Part shown: positions 1 through 8,022 of the stretch, piece after piece
Layout: every line of letters begins with the position of its first letter
Position numbering within the stretch: position 1 is the first letter of the stretch
Assembly (NCBI GenBank): GCA_023391815.1
Contig: JAEWAF010000038.1
Location: 1 to 64,000, forward strand
Direction: 5' to 3'
Length of the DNA: 64,000 nucleotides
From: Pseudomonadota bacterium
GTDB taxonomy: Bacteria; Pseudomonadota; Gammaproteobacteria; Steroidobacterales; Steroidobacteraceae
Notes under the pieces: model-generated
What the model saw: only the letters and a program-made list of their open reading frames with translations
The model's database searches: none
What the model was told of the DNA's origin: nothing
Position numbers and translations under genes: made by a program

Positions 1-13
1 TTTTCTTGCCCCT

Positions 14-47
14 GGGGGGCGCCCCGCGGCCCCGCGGGCCCCCTTTT
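14..47 (+). terminator. Rho-independent terminator-like hairpin
   Basis: A very GC-rich inverted repeat is followed by TTTT. The inner stem CCCGCGG/CCGCGGG (23-29 with 32-38) is extended by GGGGG/CCCCC (14-18 with 39-43), with a four-base bulge on the left arm. It would end a plus-strand gene lying to the left of the window. The T tract is only four bases and is followed by C and more T/A, so efficiency is uncertain. Confidence 0.5.
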
Positions 48-75
48 CTATTTCATAAGCTCACAGAGCATCGCT

Positions 76-2676
76 ATGCCCCGCCGCCTGCTCGCCGCTG
101 TGTTGCTATTCCTCGCCGCGCTCGCAACGTTGGGCGCATGCTCATCTCGCCCAAGCGCACCGACGCCTGCGACTGAGCCCAGCCTTACTGCATCGGTCGA
201 TCGCATCTTCGACGACGTGATGGCCCGATATCACCTGCCGGGCATGGCGCTCGGCGTGATCGTCGATGGCAAAGTGGTCCATACCCGCGTCGCGGGCGAG
301 TTGGTGGCCGGAACGAATCGAAAGATCGATGAAGATACACTGTTCAAGATCGCCTCCAACAGCAAGGCGATGACCACCGCTCTGCTCGCCCGGCTGGTGG
401 ACTCGGGCAAGCTGCGCTGGGAAGATCCGGTCACTCGTTATCTGCCCGGCTTCAAGATGAACGACCCCTGGGTCACGCAGCAGATTCAAGTGCGTGACCT
501 GCTGATTCACAGCACCGGCCTGCGCGAGGGTGCGGGCGACTTGATGCTCTGGCCCGAGCCTAACAACTTCACACGCGCCGATATCCTCGCCGGGCTCGCT
601 CACCTCAAACCTCAACAGAGCTTTCGTTCCCAATACGCCTACGACAATCTGATGTACGTCGTCGCCGGAGAAGTTGCGGCGGCGGCTGGCGGCGCAAGCT
701 ACGAAGAATTGATGCGTCGGGAAGTCTTCGCGCCCCTCGGCATGGCGCGCTGTCAGGTCGGCGCATGGGATCGCGATGCTGTTGGTAACGTGGCGCAACC
801 CCACATGCGCCAAGGCGAAGGCAATGTTCCCATTCGGGCGGACGGTGAGCGCATTCCGGTCGATACCGCCGCGGCCGCGGGCGGGATCCGATGCAGTCTC
901 ACGGATATGCTGACCTGGATGCGCGTCTGGCTGAGCGACGAGATGAAGACCGCCGACGGCTCGACCTGGCTTTCGTCCACGCAGCGGCGGACGCTGTGGA
1001 GCGCGCACACGCCGATGCCACTCTCGCAGCGACAGCGCCTTTGGGATGGCAGTCACATCAACGCTTATGGATACGGCTGGCGCTTGTCCGATGTCGATGG
1101 CATATGGCGAATCGCTCACACCGGAACGTTGGCCGGCATGTTCTCCGCCGTGAATCTGTTTCCCGACCAGCGCGCCGGGTTCGTGTTCATGATCAACGGC
1201 GACGGCTCAAAAGCACGCGCGGTGCTCAACAGCGCGTTGGCCAAGCTGATCGCCGCGCCCGACAAACTTCAGCCCATCGACTGGTATGCGAGTGAACTCG
1301 AGCGCGACAATGCGAACACGTCAACCCCGCCACCCGACACGTCCTCGCGACGGTCCGAGAGCGCGGCCAGCATGGCTCCCTGGCTGGGCATCTATCGCGA
1401 TCCCTGGTTTGGCGACGTTTCGATTTGCGCACGTAACGATGCGATCGTCTTCGCCTCGGCCAAGTCGCCCCAGCTCACCGGTAAGCTCATGCGCGTCGAC
1501 GGCGCGGGCCTGCTAGTCGACTGGGATCAAGACGACATCGACGCCGAAGCGTGGTTGAAGTTCGAACATGCCAGCAGCGCGACGGCGAAGTTGTCCATGA
1601 GCAAGGTGGATCCGAACGCGGATTTCAGCTATGACTTCGAAGACCTGGAATTCACTCGCGTCGGCAGCTGTCCGGAGAACAATGTGAAGAGTCGGATCGA
1701 TCAACTGATGAGCCGCTACGACGGTCCCGGGCCAGGCGCCTCGCTCTTGATTCTGCGCGATGGCCAACCTTTCGTTCGCAAATCATACGGTTTCGCGGAT
1801 GTGGACGAACGGCGCCTCGCGACCCCCGAGACGAACTATCGCCTCGCCTCGGTGAGCAAGCAATTCACCGCGGCCGCCATCCTGCTGCTCGCCGAAGAGA
1901 ACAAGCTCGGCCTGGACGATTCGCTACGCAAATGGTTTCCAACTCTGCCCGAGGTGGCGACGCGCATGACGATTCGACAGGTGCTGTCGCATATGTCCGG
2001 GCTCATCGATTACGAAGACGTGATTCCACCGGAGATGACGGCACAGCTGCACGATGCAGACGTGCTGAAGATTCTCGAGGGCCAGAGCCGCACGTACTTC
2101 GAGCCTGGCAAGGGCTATCGATACAGCAACAGCGGCTACGCGTTGCTGGCATTGATCGTCGGCAAGGCGTCGGGTAAGGACTTCGCCACTTTTTTGAAGG
2201 AACGCATCTTCACGCCGCTCGGCATGACGAACACTGTCGCGTACGAACAAGGCATTTCGACGGTGAAGCATCGCGCTTTCGGCTACAGCGAGGAACGAGG
2301 CGCGTGGACGCAAACCGACCAAAGCCAGACGAGCGCCGTACTCGGCGATGGCGGCATCTACTCTTCCATCGACGATCTCGCGAAGTGGGACGCCGCGCTC
2401 TACGACGACCGGCTGCTCAGCGCGAAGTCACGTGCCCTCGCCTTCACACCCGTCACGGATACGGACGATCCCACGGTTCGCTACGGCATGGGCTGGCGAA
2501 TCACGCAGGAACCGATCGGCGGCCGAACCCTGTGGCACTCCGGTGAGAGCATCGGCTTTCGCAACGTGATCATTCGTTATCCGGAGCAGCGCTTCACCGT
2601 CGTGCTGTTGAGCAATCGCAACGACCCCGAGCCGTATCAAACGGCCCGGGCCATTGCCAACCTGCTCTTGAAATAG
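76..2676 (+). CDS. Lipoprotein with two tandem beta-lactamase-family serine hydrolase domains
   Basis: Predicted periplasmic or outer-membrane-anchored hydrolase of the class C beta-lactamase/PBP-like family (esterase, D-aminopeptidase or penicillin-binding type; substrate unknown). A lipoprotein signal ends in LGAC near residue 22. The first catalytic domain (about 38-395) has SxxK at S94-K97, YxN at Y189-N191 and HxG at H348-G350. A beta-sandwich-like linker follows (about 430-535, resembling DUF3471). A second complete domain (about 538-866) has S592-K595, Y683-N685 and H821-G823. Family members usually have one such domain in 350-600 residues, so 866 residues reflects an internal duplication or fusion. 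No strong Shine-Dalgarno is seen, but the signal peptide fixes the start. It stands alone, with about 400 bases before the next gene. Confidence 0.9.
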   Translation: MPRRLLAAVLLFLAALATLGACSSRPSAPTPATEPSLTASVDRIFDDVMARYHLPGMALGVIVDGKVVHTRVAGELVAGTNRKIDEDTLFKIASNSKAMTTALLARLVDSGKLRWEDPVTRYLPGFKMNDPWVTQQIQVRDLLIHSTGLREGAGDLMLWPEPNNFTRADILAGLAHLKPQQSFRSQYAYDNLMYVVAGEVAAAAGGASYEELMRREVFAPLGMARCQVGAWDRDAVGNVAQPHMRQGEGNVPIRADGERIPVDTAAAAGGIRCSLTDMLTWMRVWLSDEMKTADGSTWLSSTQRRTLWSAHTPMPLSQRQRLWDGSHINAYGYGWRLSDVDGIWRIAHTGTLAGMFSAVNLFPDQRAGFVFMINGDGSKARAVLNSALAKLIAAPDKLQPIDWYASELERDNANTSTPPPDTSSRRSESAASMAPWLGIYRDPWFGDVSICARNDAIVFASAKSPQLTGKLMRVDGAGLLVDWDQDDIDAEAWLKFEHASSATAKLSMSKVDPNADFSYDFEDLEFTRVGSCPENNVKSRIDQLMSRYDGPGPGASLLILRDGQPFVRKSYGFADVDERRLATPETNYRLASVSKQFTAAAILLLAEENKLGLDDSLRKWFPTLPEVATRMTIRQVLSHMSGLIDYEDVIPPEMTAQLHDADVLKILEGQSRTYFEPGKGYRYSNSGYALLALIVGKASGKDFATFLKERIFTPLGMTNTVAYEQGISTVKHRAFGYSEERGAWTQTDQSQTSAVLGDGGIYSSIDDLAKWDAALYDDRLLSAKSRALAFTPVTDTDDPTVRYGMGWRITQEPIGGRTLWHSGESIGFRNVIIRYPEQRFTVVLLSNRNDPEPYQTARAIANLLLK

Positions 2677-3084
2677 CTCCAGACGGCGCACCGACCGGAA
2701 CGCTTCATGACGAGCATCGCGAACGATATCGTCCTCGAAACATTCGCAGACTCGCACGATGGCCGAAGCGCGGCTTGAACGCAGATCTCTTCGCGTTATG
2801 ACCGGCTGCTTGTATCCCTGACGATGGCGACCTGAAGGGCGTTGTTGCGCGCCGCCCCTAGGCATCGGCCGGCTGCACTCGCAGGCGCGATTTCGAGTCG
2901 CGCCATCACCCGCACCGCTTCGCAGCTTGATTTCGTCTAATCCCATTCGGGGATTACGATTGATCTTCCCTACTGCGTCGGTTTAACTACCGAACGAACG
3001 GTGGCGCTATGCGAGGCGTCGTAACAAACGACACTCTCGCTCGCTGCTGGGGATAAGAACTCCTTCTCAACCGGTCCATGGGTG
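2677..3084. other. Gene-free stretch with a perfect inverted repeat
   Basis: About 400 bases separate the serine hydrolase from the TonB-dependent receptor. I see no convincing gene; open frames here are continuations of frames antisense to the neighbours. The only clear structure is TAATCCC-attcg-GGGATTA at 2938-2956, a perfect seven-base inverted repeat with a five-base spacer, roughly 130 bases before the receptor start. It lacks a T tract, so an operator or UTR hairpin is more likely than a terminator. Confidence 0.4.
2938..2956. promoter_or_regulatory. Inverted repeat upstream of TonB receptor, possible operator
   Basis: TAATCCC and GGGATTA are exact reverse complements spaced by five bases, a geometry typical of dimeric regulator sites. 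It lies in the intergenic region in front of the receptor gene. No regulator is assigned, and function is inferred from symmetry and position only. Confidence 0.3.
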
Positions 3085-6000
3085 ATGGATAGCCGTACTT
3101 TTAGGACGGACCTCATTGCGGCGCCCCTGCTGGTGCTGGCCTCCCTCACCTGCCGCCCGGGAATCGCAGCGCAGAGCGACGAGACGCCCCGGCACGCCAA
3201 GCCATCTATCACCGTTGAAGATGCAGCAGCGGAAGTCGCCGCGAAAGACCGCATCGAACGCTTGCTCGATTTGAACGAAAGCCTGTCACTGCTGGATGCT
3301 CTCGAGCTCGATTCTGTTCAAAAAGCCTCGCAGGAAGCCGAGGCATGGCGCGATGCGCTCGATACCGATCGCACGGTTGAGTTCGCCATCGACGATGGAC
3401 CTTTGCCCAATGCGGTCCGCCAAGTCTCCATGCAGGGATGGCGTGGCACCTATTATTTTGATCAAACACACGGCCCGTCCCTCGAGGAGGCCGAAGCCAT
3501 CCGGGTGAAAGGCTTCCGGGGCACCTTCACCGTCAGGGAAGCGATCGACCGAGTGCTGAGCGGCACCGGCCTCGCCGCCACGTTTTACAGAAGCACCATC
3601 GGCATCCGCGTATACCGCCCCGAAGGCATGCCAAAGGACGGCGTGGAACGACCCGTCTCACTCAGCTTCCTGGGCGGACGGCTCGATGAGGAGGCGGAAT
3701 ATCTATTCCAAAGAACCGCGACTCGCTTTCCAACCGGCAAATGCGGGCGAGTTCACTCCAACCCGCTACGCGGCAAGTTCAGAGCACTGGAGGCGTGGAC
3801 AGAACTGATCCGCCCCATCTGCATGCCCCAATCCTATTCGCTACGCGAGTACATCGAGAACAACGAGCTTCTCTGGTATTCGGCGTTGGTGAACGCTGCC
3901 GGCAGGCGCGAAGTCGACTTCAACATCGAGGCCAAGGAACGCAAGTTCGCCATTCGAGACCTGGCCCGGCAAGCTGGCCTGGAGATTCCGTACCTCTCGA
4001 ACTCCGATCAGGAAGAGGAGGAAATGGTGGGACCGATTCTCGGTCGCATGTCGATCCACCGAGCTATCTACCACGCGGCGAAAGGCACTCTGTTGTATCC
4101 ACGCTGGATGGACAGCACTACTGTGGCCCTCGAGCCGCTCCCCTTCTACCCTACGGAAACCTGCAACGACGAGAATGTGTGTTCTCTGATCTGGACGGCG
4201 CCACAGACCGGCGAGATCCAGGTCACCGCGAGCAGAATCCCGACGCCCGATGAGCGCGCATCGATTCAGGAGCACGTCAACGGCGCCAAGACCGTCGTCA
4301 TCGATCGCGCTCGCATCGACGAGCTCGGGGTGTCGAGCATCCCGGAGGCGTTACAGTATCTGACGCAAACGGCGTTCACGCGGTCATCCGGGTATCGACT
4401 CACCGGGGCGCAGTATGCCGAGGGTCGAGGCATCGGGCCTGCGACGGTGTTGATCGAAAACAAGCGCACCGTGGCGAGCGCCAGCAGCCTTGAAGATTCC
4501 GCGTTCGATCTCAACACGATTCCGTTGGCGGCTGTCGAGCGCATTGAGTTCGTTCCCGACAGTGGCTCGGTGGTGTACGGCATGGATGGTCTCGGCGGTA
4601 TCGTGAACATCGTGCTTCGGCGGCCGGAGAAAGGACTGACCGCCGAGACTCGCTACGGGACTGCCCGCGGTGGATCGATCGAGCGTCGCTTCACTACGTT
4701 GGCGCGTGCGCCTTCTGAAACCGAAGCTATCCTGATTGCCGACTATTTCGAACTGACGAACTTGCTCGGCAACAGTCGGAGCAGATACCTGAACCAGGAC
4801 TATCGGCGCTATGAGGGCGGAGTCGATCAACGCTCTCTGTCCAGCGCACCGGGCAATGTGCGCTTGCAGGCCCCGGGCGCACCCATTCTTGGGTTGCCAG
4901 CAGTGAATGACGGCGGCGCAGTCGACGCCGATGATCTATTGGCGACCGCCAACCTGACCAGCCTTCTGCAGTATCAGTCTGTCTCGCCAGCCCGCCGTGT
5001 TATCAGCCTGATTGGCAGCGTCGACACGACACTCGGCTCGGTTGCTCTGTCCAGCAACGCGATCTACACGCATCAGGAAACGGAATACACGCTGTCGCCG
5101 CCCACTGTAAGCGGCCTGCCGATTGCAGCGGATCACCCGAACAACCATCTCGGCGCGCCGCTGGAGTATTACGGCCTGCTGACCGGCATCCCGGCACAGC
5201 AATTCGAAGGCTCATCGAATCTCATCCGTGCCGACATGACGTTCAACACGAACTTGTTCGGCTGGAACACAAAGTTGTCGCTCGTGCATACCCGCGAACG
5301 ATTCACGACCACAGTGACGAATCAGATTGACGAGATCTCGCTGGCAAGCTCGTTAGATACGAACAACGCTGGCACTGCGCTCAGATTCGCGTCACCGAAC
5401 CCTGGCGCCGGCAGAGGTGATCTCCTCGCTCCCCCCTTGCGGCAGCTGTTCACCGCCAACGCATCCCAGGCCCACCTGCTCGCTGAACAAGCGCTAGCAT
5501 TCCTTCCCGCCGGAGATCTGAAGTTGCAGTTGGGTGCGGAGTGGCGCCGGGAGGATATCGAGTTCGATGAGGTTGAGCGAGGCGCCGATAGAGACTCCAC
5601 AGGAAGCTTCGTCAGCATGCGGGTCCCCGTGGTCAAAACCCTGGAACTAATCGCAGGTCTGCGACACGATAACTACACCGGAGAAGGCTCTGTCACAAGC
5701 AATCAATACGGATTCGCATGGAATCCCAATGCGCGCTTCACGTTTCGCGGCGATGTTGGCGAACGGTATCGACCTCCCTCGCTATACGAACTGCATCTGA
5801 AGCGGCAGTCGATCGACAGCCCGGTGTTGGATCCCAAGACAGATCAAACCACCGTGGCCAGCATCGTTGTGTCAGGCCGCCGGGACTTACAAGCAACGAC
5901 TGCAAAAGCGAAAGACCTGGGGTTCACGTTCCGGACGCCTGCGCAACTCGAACTGAGCGTCGATTATTGGCAGGTCAGCGTAGCGAACCGTATCGACTCG

Positions 6001-6609
6001 TTGCCGCTCTTCGAGACTCTGGCCAACGAAGATTATCTGCCGGGCCGTATTACACGCGGCCCCGGAGACGGCGCTGGTCCGGGCAGAATACTGTCGATCG
6101 ATCTCGGCTGGCAAAATCTAGGCGAGATCCATGCGTCCGGGGTCGACGTAACAGCGCAAAAAGCGATCGAGCTGGGCACGGGCCGACTCCGCGCCAGGCT
6201 CGGCCTGACTTGGAATGAGAAGTACAGGTACAGAGATCTGCCCAAGGAAATTGCCACCCTGACGGACCGGGTCGATATTGCGGCCGAGCGCGGCACCATT
6301 CCGCAATATCGCGCGTCGACGCAGATCACATGGGAGGATAGTCGATGGCGGCTTACGGCGAATGTGCTTCATCGACCGAGTTATCGAGATGCCTTTGCTG
6401 GGATTCAAAATGGGTACTACGTTGCCTCGCAGACGACTCTCGATCTGAATATTGCCCGGCGCTGGACCGGGACCTCACTCACGGTGGGTGCAACAAATAT
6501 CTTTGACTCAGAGCCGGACTTCTCGACGGTCAGTGCGTGGGGATATGACACGTCACAAGGAGATCTTCGCGGCCGGTTTGTATTCGCGGAACTCAAACGT
6601 GGGTTCTAG
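3085..6609 (+). CDS. TonB-dependent outer-membrane receptor with two N-terminal STN-like domains
   Basis: Energy-dependent outer-membrane importer; substrate not predictable from sequence. The N-terminus is a hydrophobic export signal (to about residue 30). It is followed by an STN (secretin/TonB short) domain at about 98-178, used in other systems to contact a FecR-type anti-sigma factor. A second stretch with the same layout lies at about 277-352, so the module appears duplicated. A plug domain follows (about 385-515, with the typical VIDRARIDELG and GLGGIVNIVLRR segments). The beta-barrel ends in a terminal phenylalanine (LKRGF). At about 1175 residues it is long for the family. No fecI/fecR pair is adjacent. 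The start is either ATG 3085 or GTG 3082; neither has a clear Shine-Dalgarno. Confidence 0.9.
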   Translation: MDSRTFRTDLIAAPLLVLASLTCRPGIAAQSDETPRHAKPSITVEDAAAEVAAKDRIERLLDLNESLSLLDALELDSVQKASQEAEAWRDALDTDRTVEFAIDDGPLPNAVRQVSMQGWRGTYYFDQTHGPSLEEAEAIRVKGFRGTFTVREAIDRVLSGTGLAATFYRSTIGIRVYRPEGMPKDGVERPVSLSFLGGRLDEEAEYLFQRTATRFPTGKCGRVHSNPLRGKFRALEAWTELIRPICMPQSYSLREYIENNELLWYSALVNAAGRREVDFNIEAKERKFAIRDLARQAGLEIPYLSNSDQEEEEMVGPILGRMSIHRAIYHAAKGTLLYPRWMDSTTVALEPLPFYPTETCNDENVCSLIWTAPQTGEIQVTASRIPTPDERASIQEHVNGAKTVVIDRARIDELGVSSIPEALQYLTQTAFTRSSGYRLTGAQYAEGRGIGPATVLIENKRTVASASSLEDSAFDLNTIPLAAVERIEFVPDSGSVVYGMDGLGGIVNIVLRRPEKGLTAETRYGTARGGSIERRFTTLARAPSETEAILIADYFELTNLLGNSRSRYLNQDYRRYEGGVDQRSLSSAPGNVRLQAPGAPILGLPAVNDGGAVDADDLLATANLTSLLQYQSVSPARRVISLIGSVDTTLGSVALSSNAIYTHQETEYTLSPPTVSGLPIAADHPNNHLGAPLEYYGLLTGIPAQQFEGSSNLIRADMTFNTNLFGWNTKLSLVHTRERFTTTVTNQIDEISLASSLDTNNAGTALRFASPNPGAGRGDLLAPPLRQLFTANASQAHLLAEQALAFLPAGDLKLQLGAEWRREDIEFDEVERGADRDSTGSFVSMRVPVVKTLELIAGLRHDNYTGEGSVTSNQYGFAWNPNARFTFRGDVGERYRPPSLYELHLKRQSIDSPVLDPKTDQTTVASIVVSGRRDLQATTAKAKDLGFTFRTPAQLELSVDYWQVSVANRIDSLPLFETLANEDYLPGRITRGPGDGAGPGRILSIDLGWQNLGEIHASGVDVTAQKAIELGTGRLRARLGLTWNEKYRYRDLPKEIATLTDRVDIAAERGTIPQYRASTQITWEDSRWRLTANVLHRPSYRDAFAGIQNGYYVASQTTLDLNIARRWTGTSLTVGATNIFDSEPDFSTVSAWGYDTSQGDLRGRFVFAELKRGF

Positions 6610-6650
6610 CAGTTCACCGCATGGCGCGGTGAACTGCCAGCCCGTTTCTT
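6610..6650 (+). terminator. Hairpin after the TonB receptor, likely terminator
   Basis: An eleven-base perfect stem, CAGTTCACCGC (6610-6620) and GCGGTGAACTG (6626-6636) with loop ATGGC, begins at the receptor stop codon. It is followed after some C residues by a short T-rich stretch (GTTTCTT). The hairpin also lies between two convergent genes, so it may stop transcription from both sides. Confidence 0.6.
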
Positions 6651-6660
6651 ACTTCAGCGA

Positions 6661-6801
6661 TCAGCCCGGCCTCCAACCAAAACCAAAAACACTATCAGGG
6701 AAGCGGGGAGCCGCAACGAGTTGCCTCGTTTCTTTCGTAGCATCGCCCAGATCTAACAGTTCTATCGCTTCCTGTTCCGCTCGTTCAAGTTCTTCGTTCA
6801 T
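6661..6801 (-). CDS. 46-residue peptide with lasso-leader-like N-terminus (orphan RiPP precursor candidate)
   Basis: Small gene with a near-consensus Shine-Dalgarno (AGGAGGG on the minus strand, 6815-6809) seven bases before ATG 6801. The product is 46 residues. An acidic leader-like half is rich in Glu, and LDLGDATKET fits the LGxAxxxT pattern of proteobacterial lasso-peptide leaders. The C-terminal half is glycine- and aromatic-rich (RFPDSVFGFGWRPG). Against a lasso peptide: the residue after the Thr-x pair is Gln rather than Gly, and the only core acid is Asp at core position 10 instead of 7-9. No cyclase, leader peptidase or RRE gene is in the window. It converges with the TonB receptor. 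A possible promoter, TTGACT then GACCAT with 16-base spacing, lies about 60 bases upstream. That it is a gene is well supported by the ribosome site; that it is a modified peptide is inference. Confidence 0.6.
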   Translation of the reverse strand: MNEELERAEQEAIELLDLGDATKETRQLVAAPRFPDSVFGFGWRPG

Positions 6802-7137
6802 CGCTCAGCCCTCCTACGGTACTGTCGGCTACCCGATGGTCCCAGTTTCTAAATGGCAGTCAATTGGAGGTAAGGCGTTTTTGTGAGGCCGATTCCACAT
6901 CCTGATCTCAATCCGATGCACGCGCCCGCGCACGGAGCCAAGTTGCATACAACATACGAGATTTCGGCAATTCAACAGAATCGGATTGCGGACGCTTCAG
7001 GAGCGTCGAACGAGAAATGTATCCAGCCGTGATGTATCTCCGCAGAGTCAGGAGCACGTGACCTGACCCGATGACGAATGAGGTGCAGCCAGATCGCTGA
7101 GCTATAGTGTCGCCACGTTGGCAACGATGGGGGCACG
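6802..7137. other. Intergenic stretch with divergent starts and weak small ORF
   Basis: This stretch lies between the leaderless end of the small minus-strand gene and the plus-strand propeller gene. It holds the ribosome site and possible promoter of the small peptide gene. It also holds a plus-strand 49-codon frame from GTG 6882, preceded by GGAGGT with a long 11-base spacing. An inverted repeat, GTCAGG/CCTGAC (7047-7052 and 7062-7067), has CACGTG between its arms. I do not consider the 49-codon frame established. Confidence 0.3.
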
Positions 7138-8022
7138 ATGCACGGATGGTGGGCGGCGGTCTTGGTGATCTACTCAGGGATCGCGCTCGGGCGCGAACCG
7201 CTGCATGTCGAGCGTTGGGTGCTCCCCAACGTCGCGAGCCCGATGTGGGAATCGCATTCTGCCCTCGACCCCAGAACCGGCGATCTATGGTTGGTCCGCA
7301 GCGACCGGAATTTTTCAGGCTGGCGCCTCTACACCGCACGCTGCCAAGGCGGCCAATGGTCGCCTCCGCAACCCTCGCCCATCGCGGGCGATGGATTGGA
7401 AGCAGATCCGTGGTTCACGGCCGACGGCAACACGCTGTGGTTCATTTCAACGCGCGCGAGCGGCGAGACAAAGAGCGCCGCGCTGGATATCTGGCGCGCC
7501 CAGCGCGACCCGAGCGGAAATTGGCGAGCACCCGAACGACTTCCAGAGCCGGTCAATTCGAATGCCGCTGAATGGTTTCCTCGGCCCGCCGCTGACGGAT
7601 GGCTTTACTTCGGCTCGCGGCGCGCCGGTGGGCTCGGGAAAGATGATATCTGGCGGGCGAAACAGGCGACGGGCGGTGAATGGACCGTTGAAAATGCAGG
7701 CCCGCAGATCAACACCGCCGACGCCGAATATGAATTCCAGCCGGCACCGGACGGCCACTGGGGCATTCTGGCCACGAACAAAGGTTTATATCGTATCGTC
7801 AGAACCTCCGATGGCTGGCGCCGCGCTGAAAAGTACGGCCCCGAAGTCAATGTGAATGAGACCGAGATCGGACCGATGATCGCGCCCGATGGCCGCAGCT
7901 TCGTATTCTCCAGGAATGCAGGTGCAGAGGTTTCCGGCGAGTTTTTCATCGCCTCGCCCCATCCCGGCCAAGCCGGCAAGTCCCTCAGTGGGACTTGCAC
8001 GCCCGCGGGTTCAAAGCTGTGA
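7138..8022 (+). CDS. Exported TolB/PD40-like beta-propeller protein
   Basis: A signal peptide (first ~19 residues, hydrophobic, ending near GIALGREP) precedes repeated PD40/WD40-like blades. Motifs of the type ADGxxLWFIS, DIWRA, DGWLYFGSRRAGGLGKDDIWRA, YEFQPAPDG and GPMIAPDGRSFVFSR recur every 45-60 residues, as in the propeller of TolB and of periplasmic sensor or peptidase proteins. There is no catalytic domain after the propeller, so a binding or scaffold role in the periplasm is the most one can infer. A GGGGG stretch lies five bases before ATG 7138 and serves as ribosome site. The 3' end overlaps the convergent minus-strand dehydrogenase gene by 12 bases. Confidence 0.75.
   Translation: MHGWWAAVLVIYSGIALGREPLHVERWVLPNVASPMWESHSALDPRTGDLWLVRSDRNFSGWRLYTARCQGGQWSPPQPSPIAGDGLEADPWFTADGNTLWFISTRASGETKSAALDIWRAQRDPSGNWRAPERLPEPVNSNAAEWFPRPAADGWLYFGSRRAGGLGKDDIWRAKQATGGEWTVENAGPQINTADAEYEFQPAPDGHWGILATNKGLYRIVRTSDGWRRAEKYGPEVNVNETEIGPMIAPDGRSFVFSRNAGAEVSGEFFIASPHPGQAGKSLSGTCTPAGSKL

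Noticed and set aside
142..1119. Long open frame antisense to the serine hydrolase
   Set aside because: GC-rich antisense shadow: no family signal, and a clear domain protein on the plus strand.
6661..6801. Classical lasso peptide precursor
   Set aside because: Leader pattern fits, but core position 1 is Gln and there is no Asp/Glu at 7-9, and no lasso B/C genes are in the window; kept as a RiPP-like candidate only.
6882..7031. 49-codon plus-strand frame after GGAGGT
   Set aside because: GTG start with an 11-base spacing and no recognisable sequence; insufficient to call a gene.
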